Part shown: in pieces, positions 51,085 through 62,972 of the stretch | How positions within the stretch are numbered: the first letter of the stretch is position 1 | How the letters are laid out: the number at the start of each line of letters is the position of its first letter | DNA from: Sesamum alatum | Taxonomy: Eukaryota > Streptophyta > Magnoliopsida > Lamiales > Pedaliaceae | Length of the DNA stretch: 64,000 nucleotides | Direction: 5' to 3' | Assembly: GCA_034509735.1 (NCBI GenBank) | Contig: JACGWO010000011.1 | Coordinates: 23,048,979-23,112,978 of the forward strand | Position numbers and translations under genes: made by a program | The notes under the pieces: generated by a model | What the model saw: only the letters and a program-made list of their open reading frames with translations | The model's database searches: none | Told to the model about the DNA's origin: nothing

Positions 51085-51200
51085 CGTATTCAATTAATCA
51101 CACGGTTATAAATTGAATTGTATTTGTCATACGATTAATTATTTTTTCTTAAACTGTACATCTATCACATTATAAGTTGAATATAATTCTGTATGAAATT
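51085..51200. repeat. Family F fragment
   Basis: TATTCAATTAATCACACGG, TTGTATTTGTCATACGATTAAT and an ACTGTACATCTATCACAT word match family F in order. It is partial. Confidence 0.45.
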
Positions 51201-51234
51201 TCCTTACCCTCAATATGTTGCATTTATTTTTTCA

Positions 51235-51505
51235 TTAGAAAAAATATGACTTTGTTATGATGGTCAATTATCATAGGTAAAAATAAATATCATGACGATT
51301 ATTAATAACTATGGTTGCGTAATAATTATTAAGACTTTGTTTAAGCTAAAAACCTTAGCAAATGTATTGACTACAGCTAAAATCATAATAAATGTTGATT
51401 AACCATGGTCAATACTTAAAATTTTATATTAATTTTATTTAATCATGATAAATAATATTGATTTGTCATAATTTTTAAATCATATACAATCATTTATAAT
51501 ATAGA
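51235..51505. mobile_element. CACTA-type MITE relic, family H
   Basis: It runs from ATTAGAAAAAATATGAC to CAATCATTTATAATATAG, with TAAAAACCTTAGCAAATG and GATTAACCATGGTC inside. Both terminal CACTA words are mutated. Confidence 0.55.
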
Positions 51506-51604
51506 GTAATTATTCCTTGTGGTGTTCCTATTTCTCTTTGCAACAAAAATTAAATTAAATTATCCGCACGACACCATTAGTTCTCATCCACCTTTTAAGG
51601 AAAC

Positions 51605-51765
51605 TTCTAATTCAGATCTTATTCGATCAAATCTAAATCAATTATACGGAAAATGTAATACACTTATCGTATAATTGGTATACAATTCAATAAAAGTAAT
51701 TAATTACATGACAAGTTTATCACACTTATTATGTGATTGGTTCGATTCCGCCAGACCTAACTAAC
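51605..51765. repeat. Family F inverted-repeat element
   Basis: TTATTCGATCAAATCTAAATC, AATGTAATACACTTATCG, CATGACAAGTTTATCACACTT and ATGTGATTGGTTCGATTCC appear in family order. Confidence 0.6.
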
Positions 51766-51829
51766 GTATTACTATAAAACTACTCAAAACAAAAAAAAAA
51801 AAACTTCAAAAAAGTTCAATTTTTATCAG

Positions 51830-52255
51830 AGTAAGTCACATCTTCCTCTCCTGAGATTTAGCATAATTACAAATACCCCCTCGTTGTTTGAAAAATTACA
51901 AATACCTCCCTGAGGTTTGTAATTTTTAACTAAAGGCCTGAAATTGATCATTTTGCCTTTGAATTTTTTATAAAAATTGTAGAGTAATCACCCGAGGCAA
52001 ATTGCATTATTCCTTCTCTGTGTAAAAAACTTAAAAAACTTCTCCCTGCGCATTATAGTAAAAAAAAAAATAAGAATTAAATAAAAAATAATTCAGTGCA
52101 TAAGGGCATTTTGGTCAATTTACCTATAAAAATGGATGGAAACGAGTTATTTGTTAGATGATTACAAATCTCAAAGAGTTATTTATAATTTTTCAAATAA
52201 TAATGAAGTATTTAAAATTATGCAAAATTTTAGGAGAGCTAATTGTAATTTACCC
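51830..52255. mobile_element. Foldback MITE, family A copy 6, upstream of RIPK
   Basis: It starts AGTAAGTCACATCTTCC and ends AGCTAATTGTAATTTACCC. Flanks TTTTTATCAG and TTTTTATTAAG are near-identical. It ends about 150 bases before the RIPK TATA box and 288 bases before the start codon. Confidence 0.85.
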
Positions 52256-52358
52256 TTTTTATTAAGTAGTTGGTGCTGGTCAACTGGAATAAATAATGTT
52301 GGGTAGGAAGGGTACTACTTCTATATATATATATATATGTTATATCTGTATGCATAAA

Positions 52359-52360
52359 TC

Positions 52361-52392
<32 letters not shown>

Positions 52393-52393
52393 T
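52359..52393. repeat. (ATC)n microsatellite in the RIPK promoter
   Basis: About eleven CAT/ATC units with one interruption lie directly upstream of the TATA box. Confidence 0.9.
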
Positions 52394-52407
52394 ATACTCA
52401 TCAGTCT

Positions 52408-52415
52408 TATAAAAG
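52408..52415 (+). promoter_or_regulatory. TATA box for RIPK
   Basis: TATAAAAG lies 128 bases before the RIPK start codon. This gives a leader of about 95-100 bases if transcription starts about 30 bases downstream. The fit to the plant TATA consensus is good; the transcription start is inferred. Confidence 0.65.
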
Positions 52416-52543
52416 GAGATACAAACCTCAATCTCCATATCTGGTAGATAGACATTTGATTTGAACATTAGACTCTCATCAATTTCTCTCCACATAAACC
52501 TCTCCGAAACCATTACACATTCTCATCAACACACAAAAACGCC

Positions 52544-54925
52544 ATGGCTGTCAAGAAGAAGATGAGATGGCAGCAATATTTCCCCAACTGTTTCAAGGCC
52601 GAGGGTCCGGGCCCAGGCCCGATCCCGGACCAGAAGAAGCCCGTATCGAACCCATCGTCCATCCCGAGGATTTCGTTGTCCGACTTCAGCAGCTCAACCC
52701 TGTCGGAGGATCTGTCCATTTCCCTGGCGGGCTCCAATCTGCATGTTTTCACTCTCCAGGAGCTGAAGGTGATAACTCAGAGCTTCTCGTCCAGCAACTT
52801 TCTTGGAGAAGGCGGGTTCGGGCCTGTGCACAAGGGGTTCATTGACGACAAGCTCAGGCCCGGTTTGAAGGCTCAGCCCGTCGCCGTCAAGCTCCTGGAT
52901 TTGGATGGATCACAAGGGCACAGAGAATGGCTGGTAAGAATTAATCTCATCTTTTTATTTGTCAATTTCTTACATTGAAAATGATCATAACTGACTGTTG
53001 GATTTCTTGTTTTTGTTTGGTCGGATTTCTTTCGTCATCAACAGACGGAAGTGATATTTCTTGGTCAATTAAGACACGCGCATTTGGTGAAGCTGATTGG
53101 ATACTGTTGCGAAGAAGAACACAGGCTTCTGGTGTATGAATACATGCCCAGAGGCAGCCTGGAAAATCAGCTCTTTAGAAGTAAGTTTCGATCTCTCATC
53201 ATCCAATCTCAACATCTCATTCTTACCAATTTATCGTAATATTCTTACAACGTAACATTTGAACTGTTGTAGTCGTCTCGACATAAAATTTTTTGGGCCC
53301 GTTACTATGCAAACAGCATACATGTTTTTCGTGTGTGTTTCTTCACAACGTTGGCTCTCTGTAAGCCGATCTGAATTTTTTATTTCGTTTAATATATGCA
53401 CACTGTGGGTATAAATTTTTTTAAAATGAAATAATTGAAGCAATTTTTATATAAAAAGATAATAGAATTTGAAATAATAAGATCAATTCCATCAACTTGT
53501 TGAGCAGTTTAATATAATGTAAAAAGTGTTTGGAAAAAGTCAAATTAGATGTGGTTTTCTGGTCGGAAGTTGACAATTGATATGCCACTTTTTGTAGTCA
53601 ACAACTTTGTTAAACAAAACATTAGACCTGGTACTTGTTTATGAAACTGTCACATTGAACAAATCAATTTTAATTAATTTCTTCGACTGCCAATGAATTT
53701 CAAGCAAAGTCGTGTGTTATGATTGGCGATAATGGTACCACGATTTGCGAAGTTGTTAAAATTTGACCACGAGCTTGGGTATCTATGGCTCTGTGTCTGA
53801 AAATAATTCAACTCGTATTGTACACAGGATTTTCAGTTTCACTTCCATGGGCGACAAGGATGAAGATTGCTCTTGGTGCAGCTAAAGGGCTTGCATTCCT
53901 CCACGAAGCTGAAAAGCCAGTAATATATCGCGATTTTAAGGCTTCGAACATTCTGCTCGACTCGGTAAATTTTTATCTGTGTTCGTTTTCTTCGTTTCGA
54001 TATCTAACTGTTGTTTTGTGTGGGGGCTAACTCTTGTTTGCTTGTTTTCAGGATTACACGGCCAAGCTGTCGGACTTCGGCCTAGCTAAAGACGGCCCCG
54101 AAGGAGACGATACTCACGTCTCCACGCGAGTTATGGGCACGCATGGTTATGCTGCACCCGAGTACGTCATGACAGGTGAATTTTATAAAACTCGTGAAAT
54201 TTAAATTTTGTAGAAGTACTTATGAAAGTGAGAACAAAAAAAAAAAAATAAAAATGATATGACCCTGACACGAGAGTCAGTGAACTTCTTTTTTAAAAAT
54301 TAAGGGGTCGTGTTGCCTTTATATTAGAGTTTTTTTTACAAGGATAAAATGTAATTAATTCTTTATTTATATTTAACATGATCAAATGCATTGCGCAGGC
54401 CATTTGACAGCAGCAAGCGATGTGTACAGCTTTGGAGTAGTACTCTTGGAGCTTCTAACGGGCCGAAAATCAGTAGACAAGAGCCGCCCCCACAGAGAAC
54501 AGAACCTCGTGGAGTGGGCGAGGCCGATGCTGAAGAACCCCCGGAAGCTGAGCCGGGTAATGGATCCAAGACTCGAGGGCCAATACCCGGAAATAGGGGC
54601 TCAAAAGGCAGCAGCATTGGCATATCAATGCTTGAGCCACCGGCCTAAACTCAGGCCGACGATGAGTGAAGTGATCAAAGTCTTGGAGCCCTTGAAGGAC
54701 CTTGACGACATTCAAGTAGGCACGTTCGTGTTTGCAGTTTCGACAGATAATGATTCCCAGAAGGAATTTTCAAGGGAGTCGAGAAAAGAATGCAACGGTC
54801 AATATCACCAGAGGCATAAACTCCATGAGGGCCATAAGCACAGGGCCAAATCTCCAAAATCCCCACACTCTTTTACAGAAAACGCCCTGAATTCACCGGT
54901 GCATCACGGATTGAAGAGAGCGTAA
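52544..54925 (+). CDS. RIPK: RIPK-like receptor-like cytoplasmic kinase, subfamily VII
   Basis: Five exons, 52544-52933, 53045-53180, 53828-53964, 54052-54175 and 54399-54925, join in phase to give 437 residues ending in TAA. The protein has a short N-terminal segment (MAVKKKMRW), the block [17 protein letters not shown] and then a full Ser/Thr kinase domain. The kinase has a glycine loop G88-EGGFG, catalytic Lys116 in [15 protein letters not shown] with catalytic Asp211, DFGLAK at 228, activation segment [18 protein letters not shown], and a basic, His-rich tail after about 345. There is no receptor or membrane-spanning part, so it is cytoplasmic or membrane-associated. [12 protein letters not shown] and the kinase core closely match Arabidopsis RIPK (RPM1-induced protein kinase), which phosphorylates RIN4 and RBOHD in immunity. 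PBL8-type kinases are the nearest alternative. The function is inferred from the family. Confidence 0.93.
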
Positions 54926-55479
54926 ACGGATAGAACTGTAAATCCAAACTGCTGTATATACACACACACAAAGATTCGACCAGCGTTGGTTCTGGTCGCG
55001 TAGAGCAAAAATGTTTTGCTATAGGCGCATTTCTTGGTTTTTGTTTCGGTTTTTGTTCGTATACACATTTTATTTCTTTTCTCAACTGTAATTGGAATGA
55101 ATCATAAACAGAGAATTTCATTGATCATGATCAGCAGGAATGATTGATTAAGAACTGACATTCAAGAATTATAGTATATAATACATGAAGATACAGCTAA
55201 GCAAATAGAACCAAATCCCACCAAGAAAATTCTTTATTTTGTTAAGTGATCTCCAGAAGCTGTAGTTCAAATTAAAGTATTCCCAAGTTTGGTAAGAAGT
55301 GGTTTTTCTGACTTTTGTTGGAGTCACAATCAGTACTGAGCCATTTACAAAGAAAAATTCATCAGTACTATTAAACAAGTATATCTTGTGCAGACTTGTA
55401 GCAAATGTAAGAATCAAGAGTATTGTGTCCAAGATCACATTTCTTGGAGATTTTTAATTAGCTAAATTTTTCTGAGAGT
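54926..55479. other. RIPK 3' flank
   Basis: The sequence after the stop probably holds the RIPK 3' untranslated region, including a T-rich stretch around 55000-55090. No further gene is supported up to the MITE at about 55480. Confidence 0.5.
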
Positions 55480-55845
55480 TATATTTTTTATCCAGTAATT
55501 ATAAGTTGTTAGCACTTTGGGTCCTGTAACTTACTCCACTTACACATTTAGTCCTTTTCTTTTTTTGACAAATTTAGTGTTGAACATCTCACATTTAGTC
55601 CTGTCTCGGCAATTTTGATCATATTATCACTCGAGTAAATATCATTTTTTGTCTTGTAACTATATGTCGTCAGGACCAAATTTGTCAACACAGGACTAAA
55701 TTTGCCAAAAAAAGACCAAATATGAGATGTGTTAGACTAAATTCGTCAAAAAAAGGACTACACGTGTAAATAAAGTAAGTTATAGGATCAAAAGTGTTAA
55801 TGACCTAAAATTACAGGACTAGAAATGTAATTTTGCCATTTTTCC
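55480..55845. mobile_element. Foldback MITE, diverged
   Basis: The left arm carries CTTTGGGTCCTGTAACTTACT and the right arm its diverged complement, AAGTAAGTTATAGGATCAAAAG. ATTTAGTCC-type words repeat throughout. The ends are eroded, so the limits are approximate. Confidence 0.65.
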
Positions 55846-57016
55846 TTGATATAACATGCTGGACTGTGTTTGAATTGATGAATTTGAATTTGAAGGCAAG
55901 ATCTGAAAGAAGGATTGAAATGACTTCATATTAAAAGAATTTGAAATTCGTCGCCAAGATATAATTCAATTTTCCATTTTTTTAGTAAATCAATTATAAT
56001 TATATCATAATATTAAGTACTGACAACTCTACAATTAATATATCAATTATCAATATCTATATCTAATAAAGAACTACTATCAAAGTAGGAATATAACTAT
56101 TATTAAAACAGAATAACAACTTACACGTTAATGAGTTGGAACTCACTACCTTATAGTTATGGGGCCTCAACTTTACAAATCAAGTTAGGCGCATTGGCCA
56201 AAATATAGTTTAAATTTATAGGTGAAGTATTTGAAGTCTTTTAAATTTATAATTATCTAATGAATTCAAAGAATTTGCTGTTAGGATTTGAAATCCAACT
56301 ACCCAAGCGTAGCTTTAAGTGTATTATGGATTGATGCCATAGAAAGTAGTTTTTAGTTTTTAATATTAGTCAACGTGGCACACCGTTCTTGTGTGTATAT
56401 AATAAATAATATTTTATACTTAAGGGTATTATTAACATATCAAAAAATTAATATTACGGTATAAGTAACCGTTTGTGAGTAAATATATATATATATATAT
56501 ATATTATATTAATATAGATGTTGATGGGGCTAATGGAGACAATCAAACCCGTAATAGAAGCCCAAACATGTTGGTATGTTGTAGAAATATCCCATTTGAG
56601 TTGATACAGATCTTATTTAGTTATGAAAAAAATATTATATTTCTTAAAAAGAAGAAATTATCGAGCACACTTCAAACTCTCAAGAAAACCATGTCAAATC
56701 AACTATAAGCATTCGATTTTCTTTCATAACTATTACATTTTACACATCATAACCGGATTTTTTCCGTTAAAATGAGATGACATATGATCAAATATAACTT
56801 AAACAAAGTCAATGTTAGAAAGAATCCGTGAATTCAAATATAATTAAGAAATGAACCTAGTTTCATTCAACTTGGGCAGAAAGCCCAATTCAACTCAGAC
56901 CGCGTTTGCGTGAACATATAAAAGTGTTTTAAAATATTTACAAGATTTTTGCAAATTTATAAAATGTTAATGGTAATTTTTTTTTTCTTTTTCAAAAAGT
57001 GCTTACATTAAAAAAA
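55846..57016. other. Intergenic DNA with a SINE-like head
   Basis: AT-rich. It includes a tRNA-like unit at 56118-56200 on minus (GTTGAGGCCCCATAACTA then GTGAGTTCCAACTC) and a (TA)n run near 56485-56505. No gene is supported. Confidence 0.4.
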
Positions 57017-57114
57017 GGGACAATTACACTCCCCTTCCGTGAGGTTTGGTGTAATTACACGTAAACCCCCTGTGATTTGAAAATTACATTTAGTATCCCT
57101 GAGATAGCTTGTAA

Positions 57115-58258
57115 ATGGGTCCAATTTACCCAGGTCCAGACCCATTATACTGGGTTTAGACCCAGACCCAAACCTAGTATTAAAACTTAGGCCCAGACCC
57201 AGCCCAGCCCATTACATTAAAATAGTTGGGTCTGGGTCGGCTAATATACGCAATATTAATAACTTTACCCATACCCAACTCATACTCATACCCAATTCTC
57301 TCCAAAACCCTCTAAACTCTATGAGAAATCTCTCAACTCAGGTGAGGACTCTTTTGATTCCTCGACGGCCGTCGCACTCCGCACTGCAAACCGGCCACCA
57401 CTTCCGCCACTCAAGCGTCCTCCAAATGCTGCTACTCTCCAAACCTGTGCGACTCCACCATTACAACTGCCACAGAAATCCACACCTTGAAGCGCCGCCG
57501 CCTAGATCTCTCCGCCCTCGAAGCGCCGCCGCCTAAATCCGTCCGGCCTCGAAGCGCCGTCGCTAGATCCGCCCTCCCTCAAAGCACCGCTGCGCGCAAA
57601 GCGCCGCCGCTCAAATTCGCCTTTCCCTCAAAGCACTGCTGCCCAAATCCATAAAACCCAATTAACCACATTGATTACTGGATGGAAAGAACAAATTTTA
57701 TTGTTATACAAATATAAATCATAAAAATATTGAGAGGAAAGGTTGGAAGAAGGGTACCTTTCTTTGAATTTTACTGTGCCTATCTTTCTGTTCAGTATTG
57801 TTCTTCCATTCACAAGCTTCACCCACCTCATCATTTCTGTCATCTCCTATATCACTTTCTTGTTTCTTTTTTGTGTTCTCAACTTTGTTAAGAATGTTTA
57901 AGATTAGTTTGATTTCTCTGAATAAAAATTTGATTTTATTTTGCAATATAATGTTATCTGTTATTGTTGCTAAAAAATGTTATCAGTTGTTTGTTTTCTT
58001 TTTTTTTTTTATTACTTATTTTATATGATTATTTTAATTTGAGAAATATTTCATATGATTTTTTTGGGCCTAGAATTTTTAGAAAAAGAGAGAGAAAAAA
58101 GAAAAGCATTGGGTCGGGTCAGGGTCTAATAGAATGCTTGTGGGTCTTGGACCCATAGGGCCTTAAGACCCATTGGGTGGTCTATATACTAATTATTATA
58201 TTGGGCCTCTTTAGGGTATGGGCCTGGTAGGGTTTTATCCTACCCATTAACAGGTCTA
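57115..58258. mobile_element. Nested non-autonomous element with GGGTC-rich ends, possibly hAT
   Basis: Both ends carry clustered GACCCAGACCC/GGGTCTGGGTCGG words in opposite orientation. AATGGGTCCAATTTACCC at the left faces a diverged complement at the right. TATCCCTGAGATAGCTT before it and TATCCTGAGATTTGCTT after it look like a duplicated target of about 17 bases, unusually long for a DNA transposon. GGGTCGGGTC-type ends are typical of plant hAT MITEs. Confidence 0.6.
57484..57655. repeat. GC-rich tandem array, about six units of 27-32 bp
   Basis: Units follow CTCGAAGCGCCGCCGCCTAA with variants CTCAAAGCACCGCTGC and CTCAAAGCACTGCTGCCC. The array is far more GC-rich than the surrounding DNA. 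It lies within the nested element. Confidence 0.8.
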
Positions 58259-58734
58259 TCCTGAGATTTGCTTCTGTATAAAAAATAGGTCCATCCGTTG
58301 GTTAAAATTCATCGAATTTGCTGATATTAACAAAAAAAAACTGAATGAAAATCAATGTTTACCCTCAATTGACTTATTAATGACTTAATGCAGGCCAAAT
58401 AAATCTTTTATGACTAAATTACCCTTACAACGGTGAAGATAAATCTCATCTCATGCATTAACGTGTGACGATATATAAGGGTAGTTCAGTCATAGAAAGA
58501 TTCGTCTGACCTACAATAAGTCAGTAATAAGTCAATCGATGGCAAATCTCACCTTTAATTCAATTTCTTTTGCTAATATCAACAAATTCGGTGAATTTTG
58601 ACTAACGGAGGGCCTATTTGTTAGACAAAAGCAAATATTATGGGTAGTAACTGTAATTTTTCAAACCTCAGGGGGTCTACATGTAATTACACCAAACCTC
58701 AGGGGAGGGGAGTGTAATTATCCCTTAAGAAAAT

Positions 58735-59151
58735 GGTGAGTTACAAGGACTTCCCCTGAAGTTTAGCATAATTAAGGATACCCCTTGTTGTTTAAATAAT
58801 TACAAATACACCCTGAAGTTTGTAATCGTCTAACAAATAACACATTTTTATCTATTTTTATGGGTGAACTGGTCAAAATGCCCTTATGCAAATTGAATTA
58901 TTTTTAAAATTTTTTTGGACAAAAATGCACAGAGAGGGTTTCTTATGTTTTTTACACAGAGGAGCAATAACGTAATTTGCCTTGACTGATTTTTCTACAA
59001 TTTCTTTTGAAAAAAAAATTCAACGGAAAATAGATTGTTTCAGGCCTTCGGTTAAAAATTACAAACATCAGCAGGGTATTTGTAATTTTTTAAACAACGA
59101 AGGGGGATCCATAATTATGTCAAATCTCAGGGGAGGTCATTGTAATTTACC
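58735..59151. mobile_element. Foldback MITE, family A copy 7
   Basis: It starts GGTGAGTTACAAGGACTTCC and ends AGGTCATTGTAATTTACC. Family words AAATGCCCTTATGCAAATTG and CGGTTAAAAATTACAAAC are present. Flanks TTAAGAAAAT and TCTAGAAAAAA are partly alike. Confidence 0.8.
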
Positions 59152-59432
59152 TCTAGAAAAAATATGCCTTTTCACTATGGTTAACTGCCATAATCAAAGT
59201 GCTTAAGAAAATGTTATAATTAACTGCAACTATTAGTTGTTGTTTTTGAAAGCGATGCCAAAATATTTATTACTGCTAAAAATTGTGGCGAATAGTTTGG
59301 CCATAGGTAAAACCATAACAAATGTTGATTACCCGTTGTCACAACTTAAATTTCCACATTAATTTTATCTGACTGTGGTAGATAGTATTGATTCATTATG
59401 ATTTTTAAGTTATAGGGATTCATAGCATATGG
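59152..59432. mobile_element. CACTA-type MITE, family H, abutting family A copy 7
   Basis: It starts TCTAGAAAAAATATGCC and runs through TTAACTGCCATAATC and GGCCATAGGTAAAACC to a degraded end near GATTCATAGCATATGG. Confidence 0.55.
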
Positions 59433-59810
59433 AATAATCAAATCTTTAAATTTGTAGTGTTGTAAGATCCAAAAATAAAATATTAGGACTTTATAAGTTC
59501 TTAAAAAAAAAAAAAAGAAGAATTTTTTAACTAAAAAGGGTGTCTAGTGAGCTTATAAAGCTTTCCAAACATCTTATAAGATGTTACAAAGAATTCTGTA
59601 AAATTTTTAGAAAGCTTATAAGATCAAAAAATAAGATATTACGAACATATAACTTTTTTTTTAAAAAAAACTTAAGGAGTTCTTAACTTATTTTTAAAAT
59701 TTTAACAAACTCTTTCAAAATAATTATAAATGATTGTTATTAATATTTTATAAGCTCTCCATTAATTACAAGTTTTTCATTACTAACTTATTATAAGTTT
59801 TATTATCTTA

Positions 59811-60008
59811 GGCCCCGTTTACTTTGAGAGATGAGATTAAGTCGTGATAGATTACTGATGGATAAAATATTAGATGTGATTAAATTGTATTACTAACATT
59901 TTTATTTAAATCATCTACTTATCATGATTAATCATCTACTTATCAAAATATAAGTAAACAAGATATTGGGTTGGATATCCAACCCAATCCTCACAAGTAA
60001 ACAAGGTC
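59811..60008. mobile_element. Tourist-type (PIF/Harbinger) MITE with TTA target duplication
   Basis: It starts GGCCCCGTTTACTTTGAGAG and ends CTCACAAGTAAACAAGGTC. TTA flanks it at 59808-59810 and 60009-60011. The 198 bp length, terminal GGCCCCGTTTAC and TTA duplication all fit Tourist-like MITEs. Confidence 0.85.
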
Positions 60009-60580
60009 TTATTCTATCCAAACACTACAATAGCTTGATATAACATATTATAAGCTCTAAAAAGATCTCATAAGATATATGAATTTATAAAATCTTTTAA
60101 ATAAGTTTAGCCAAATACTTCTATATATGAAAATTTTATGGAACTCTTCAATTTTGACCATATTAAGTACAAAATTATCATTACTAACATTTCATAACTT
60201 CATAATCTTATTTTATCCAAACATTTCGAACGTTTATCTTGATCTAACATCTTATAAATTCAAAACATTGGACTTTATAAGATGTTTTAATAAGCTTAGA
60301 CGAACACCCTCTGAGAGAGTGTTTGATTGTTTATTTAAAACATCTTATAAGCTCATACATTTTATAAAATACTTTTGAAACTTATAAGATATTAAATCTT
60401 ATTCGAAAAATAAACTCTTGAAGTAAAGTAAGATTAATAGCTTCTAATACATTAGCAATGACAATTTTGTGACTAATACATCAAAATTGAAGGAGCCCGT
60501 TAAAATTTTAAAACAACAGTAAAAACTCATTATATCTTTTAAAGGTGCTTATAAACTCCTGACATCTTATTTTTAAATTT

Positions 60581-61009
60581 GGGTAAATTACAACTACATT
60601 CATTGAGATTTGATATAATTACAAATACCCCCCTCATTATTTGAAAATTACAAATACCCCATTGAGATTCGTAATCGTCTAACAAATACCTCATTTCCAT
60701 CCACTTTTATTGGTGAACTGACCAAAATGCCCTTATACATTGTATTATTTTTTTATTTAATTTTTGAAATTTTTTTAGAAAACAATGTGCAGAGATATGT
60801 TTATTAAGTTTTTTATACAGGCCAATAATAATGCTATTTGCCTCGACTGATTTTTTCTATAATTTAATAAAGAATTCAAGGGCAAAATGATCAATTTCAA
60901 GCTTTTGGTTAAAAAATACGAACGTCAGGGGAGTATTTATAAATTTTCAAACAACAAGAGGGTATCTATAATTATATCAAACCTCATAAAAAATAACTGT
61001 AATTTACCC
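60581..61009. mobile_element. Foldback MITE, family A copy 8, upstream of RBX1
   Basis: It starts GGGTAAATTACAACTAC and ends AATAACTGTAATTTACCC. Flanks TTTTTAAATTT and TTTAAAATTTT are similar. Its right end lies 247 bases before the RBX1 start codon. Confidence 0.85.
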
Positions 61010-61128
61010 TTTAAAATTTTATAAACCATTTTCTAAAAAATTAAATAAATTATAAAATGTCTTATATATTCTCAAATATCTTAACCACGTCAACACCCTT
61101 GAAATCACCTCTCATAGTCCAAATTTAT

Positions 61129-61135
61129 TTGGGCC
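61129..61135 (+). promoter_or_regulatory. Site II-like TTGGGCC motif before RBX1
   Basis: TTGGGCC, followed by TTAGGCCTCC, lies about 125 bases before the RBX1 ATG. TGGGCY site II elements are known in promoters of plant growth and housekeeping genes and bind TCP factors. No TATA box was seen. The role is inferred. Confidence 0.5.
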
Positions 61136-61256
61136 TTAGGCCTCCAATTAACAATTTATTCTCATTGTTCATCACTGTTTTCTCTTTTCTAGCTTCTCAG
61201 TCACAGCTCCAATAACAGCGAAGCAACGCGAAACCGTTTCCTTTGACAAAGCGAAG

Positions 61257-62417
<1,161 letters not shown>

Positions 62418-62924
62418 CATAGTTGTTAATAGCGCAAATGGCAACGCCATGGCGCGCCATTCTGCGCCGTTATCTAAGCGCGCCTTTTGCGAGCCCAGCC
62501 ATTTTTAGGGCTTAGTTGAAAGAAAAACTGGCAATGAGGTCGCCGGCGGTGCGTACAGGCCGGCGGAAGTTGGTGGATGGAGATAGGTGATGGCGATGGC
62601 GCGATTAGGGCTGGTTTGAGTAGGGTTTCTCAAGGTTATTTTTGTTTAATAAATAAATATAGTGTTAGGATTAGGGAACTTATAAATATGGTATGGATAT
62701 GATTGATTATCTATCAAAAATATGAACTACAAATAAGGTAAATATACACAAATTTCCTAATCAATCTTCTAACAATATTTATGGATATGATTCATTTATC
62801 TACCCAACAACATTTAATTATTTTGCATTATTGATGTTATAAGGTATTAACGTATAATTATATAATGTAGTTTTGTAAATATGCGCGATGGTTCCAGGGG
62901 ACCTTTGCGCCATTAGCAACTATG
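62418..62924. mobile_element. hAT-type MITE with a perfect 8 bp target duplication
   Basis: It starts CATAGTTGTTAATAGCGCAA and ends CTTTGCGCCATTAGCAACTATG. GGCTTTAC flanks it at 62410-62417 and 62925-62932. An 8 bp target duplication points to hAT. It carries GC-rich stretches (GGCGCGCCATTCTGCGCC), and lies inside the RBX1 intron. Confidence 0.88.
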
Positions 62925-62972
62925 GGCTTTACTGACGCTGTCAGAGCCGCTGATAGGGTCAGTAGCTATGTA

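Larger units (their letters stand above)
57017..58724. mobile_element. Foldback MITE split by a nested element
   Basis: The outer ends are GGGACAATTACACTCCCCTT and GGGAGTGTAATTATCCC, with long arms (GAGGTTTGGTGTAATTACA and TGTAATTACACCAAACCTC). The interior is interrupted from about 57115 to 58258 by an unrelated, partly GC-rich insert. Flanks TTAAAAAA and TTAAGAAA are similar. Confidence 0.8.

Noticed and set aside
57321..57536. Plus-strand frame rich in Arg, Pro and His
   Set aside because: It is explained by the GC-rich tandem array inside a nested transposon.
19512..61009. CRISPR-like regularly spaced repeats
   Set aside because: The repeats are dispersed transposon copies in a plant genome, not arrays with uniform spacers.
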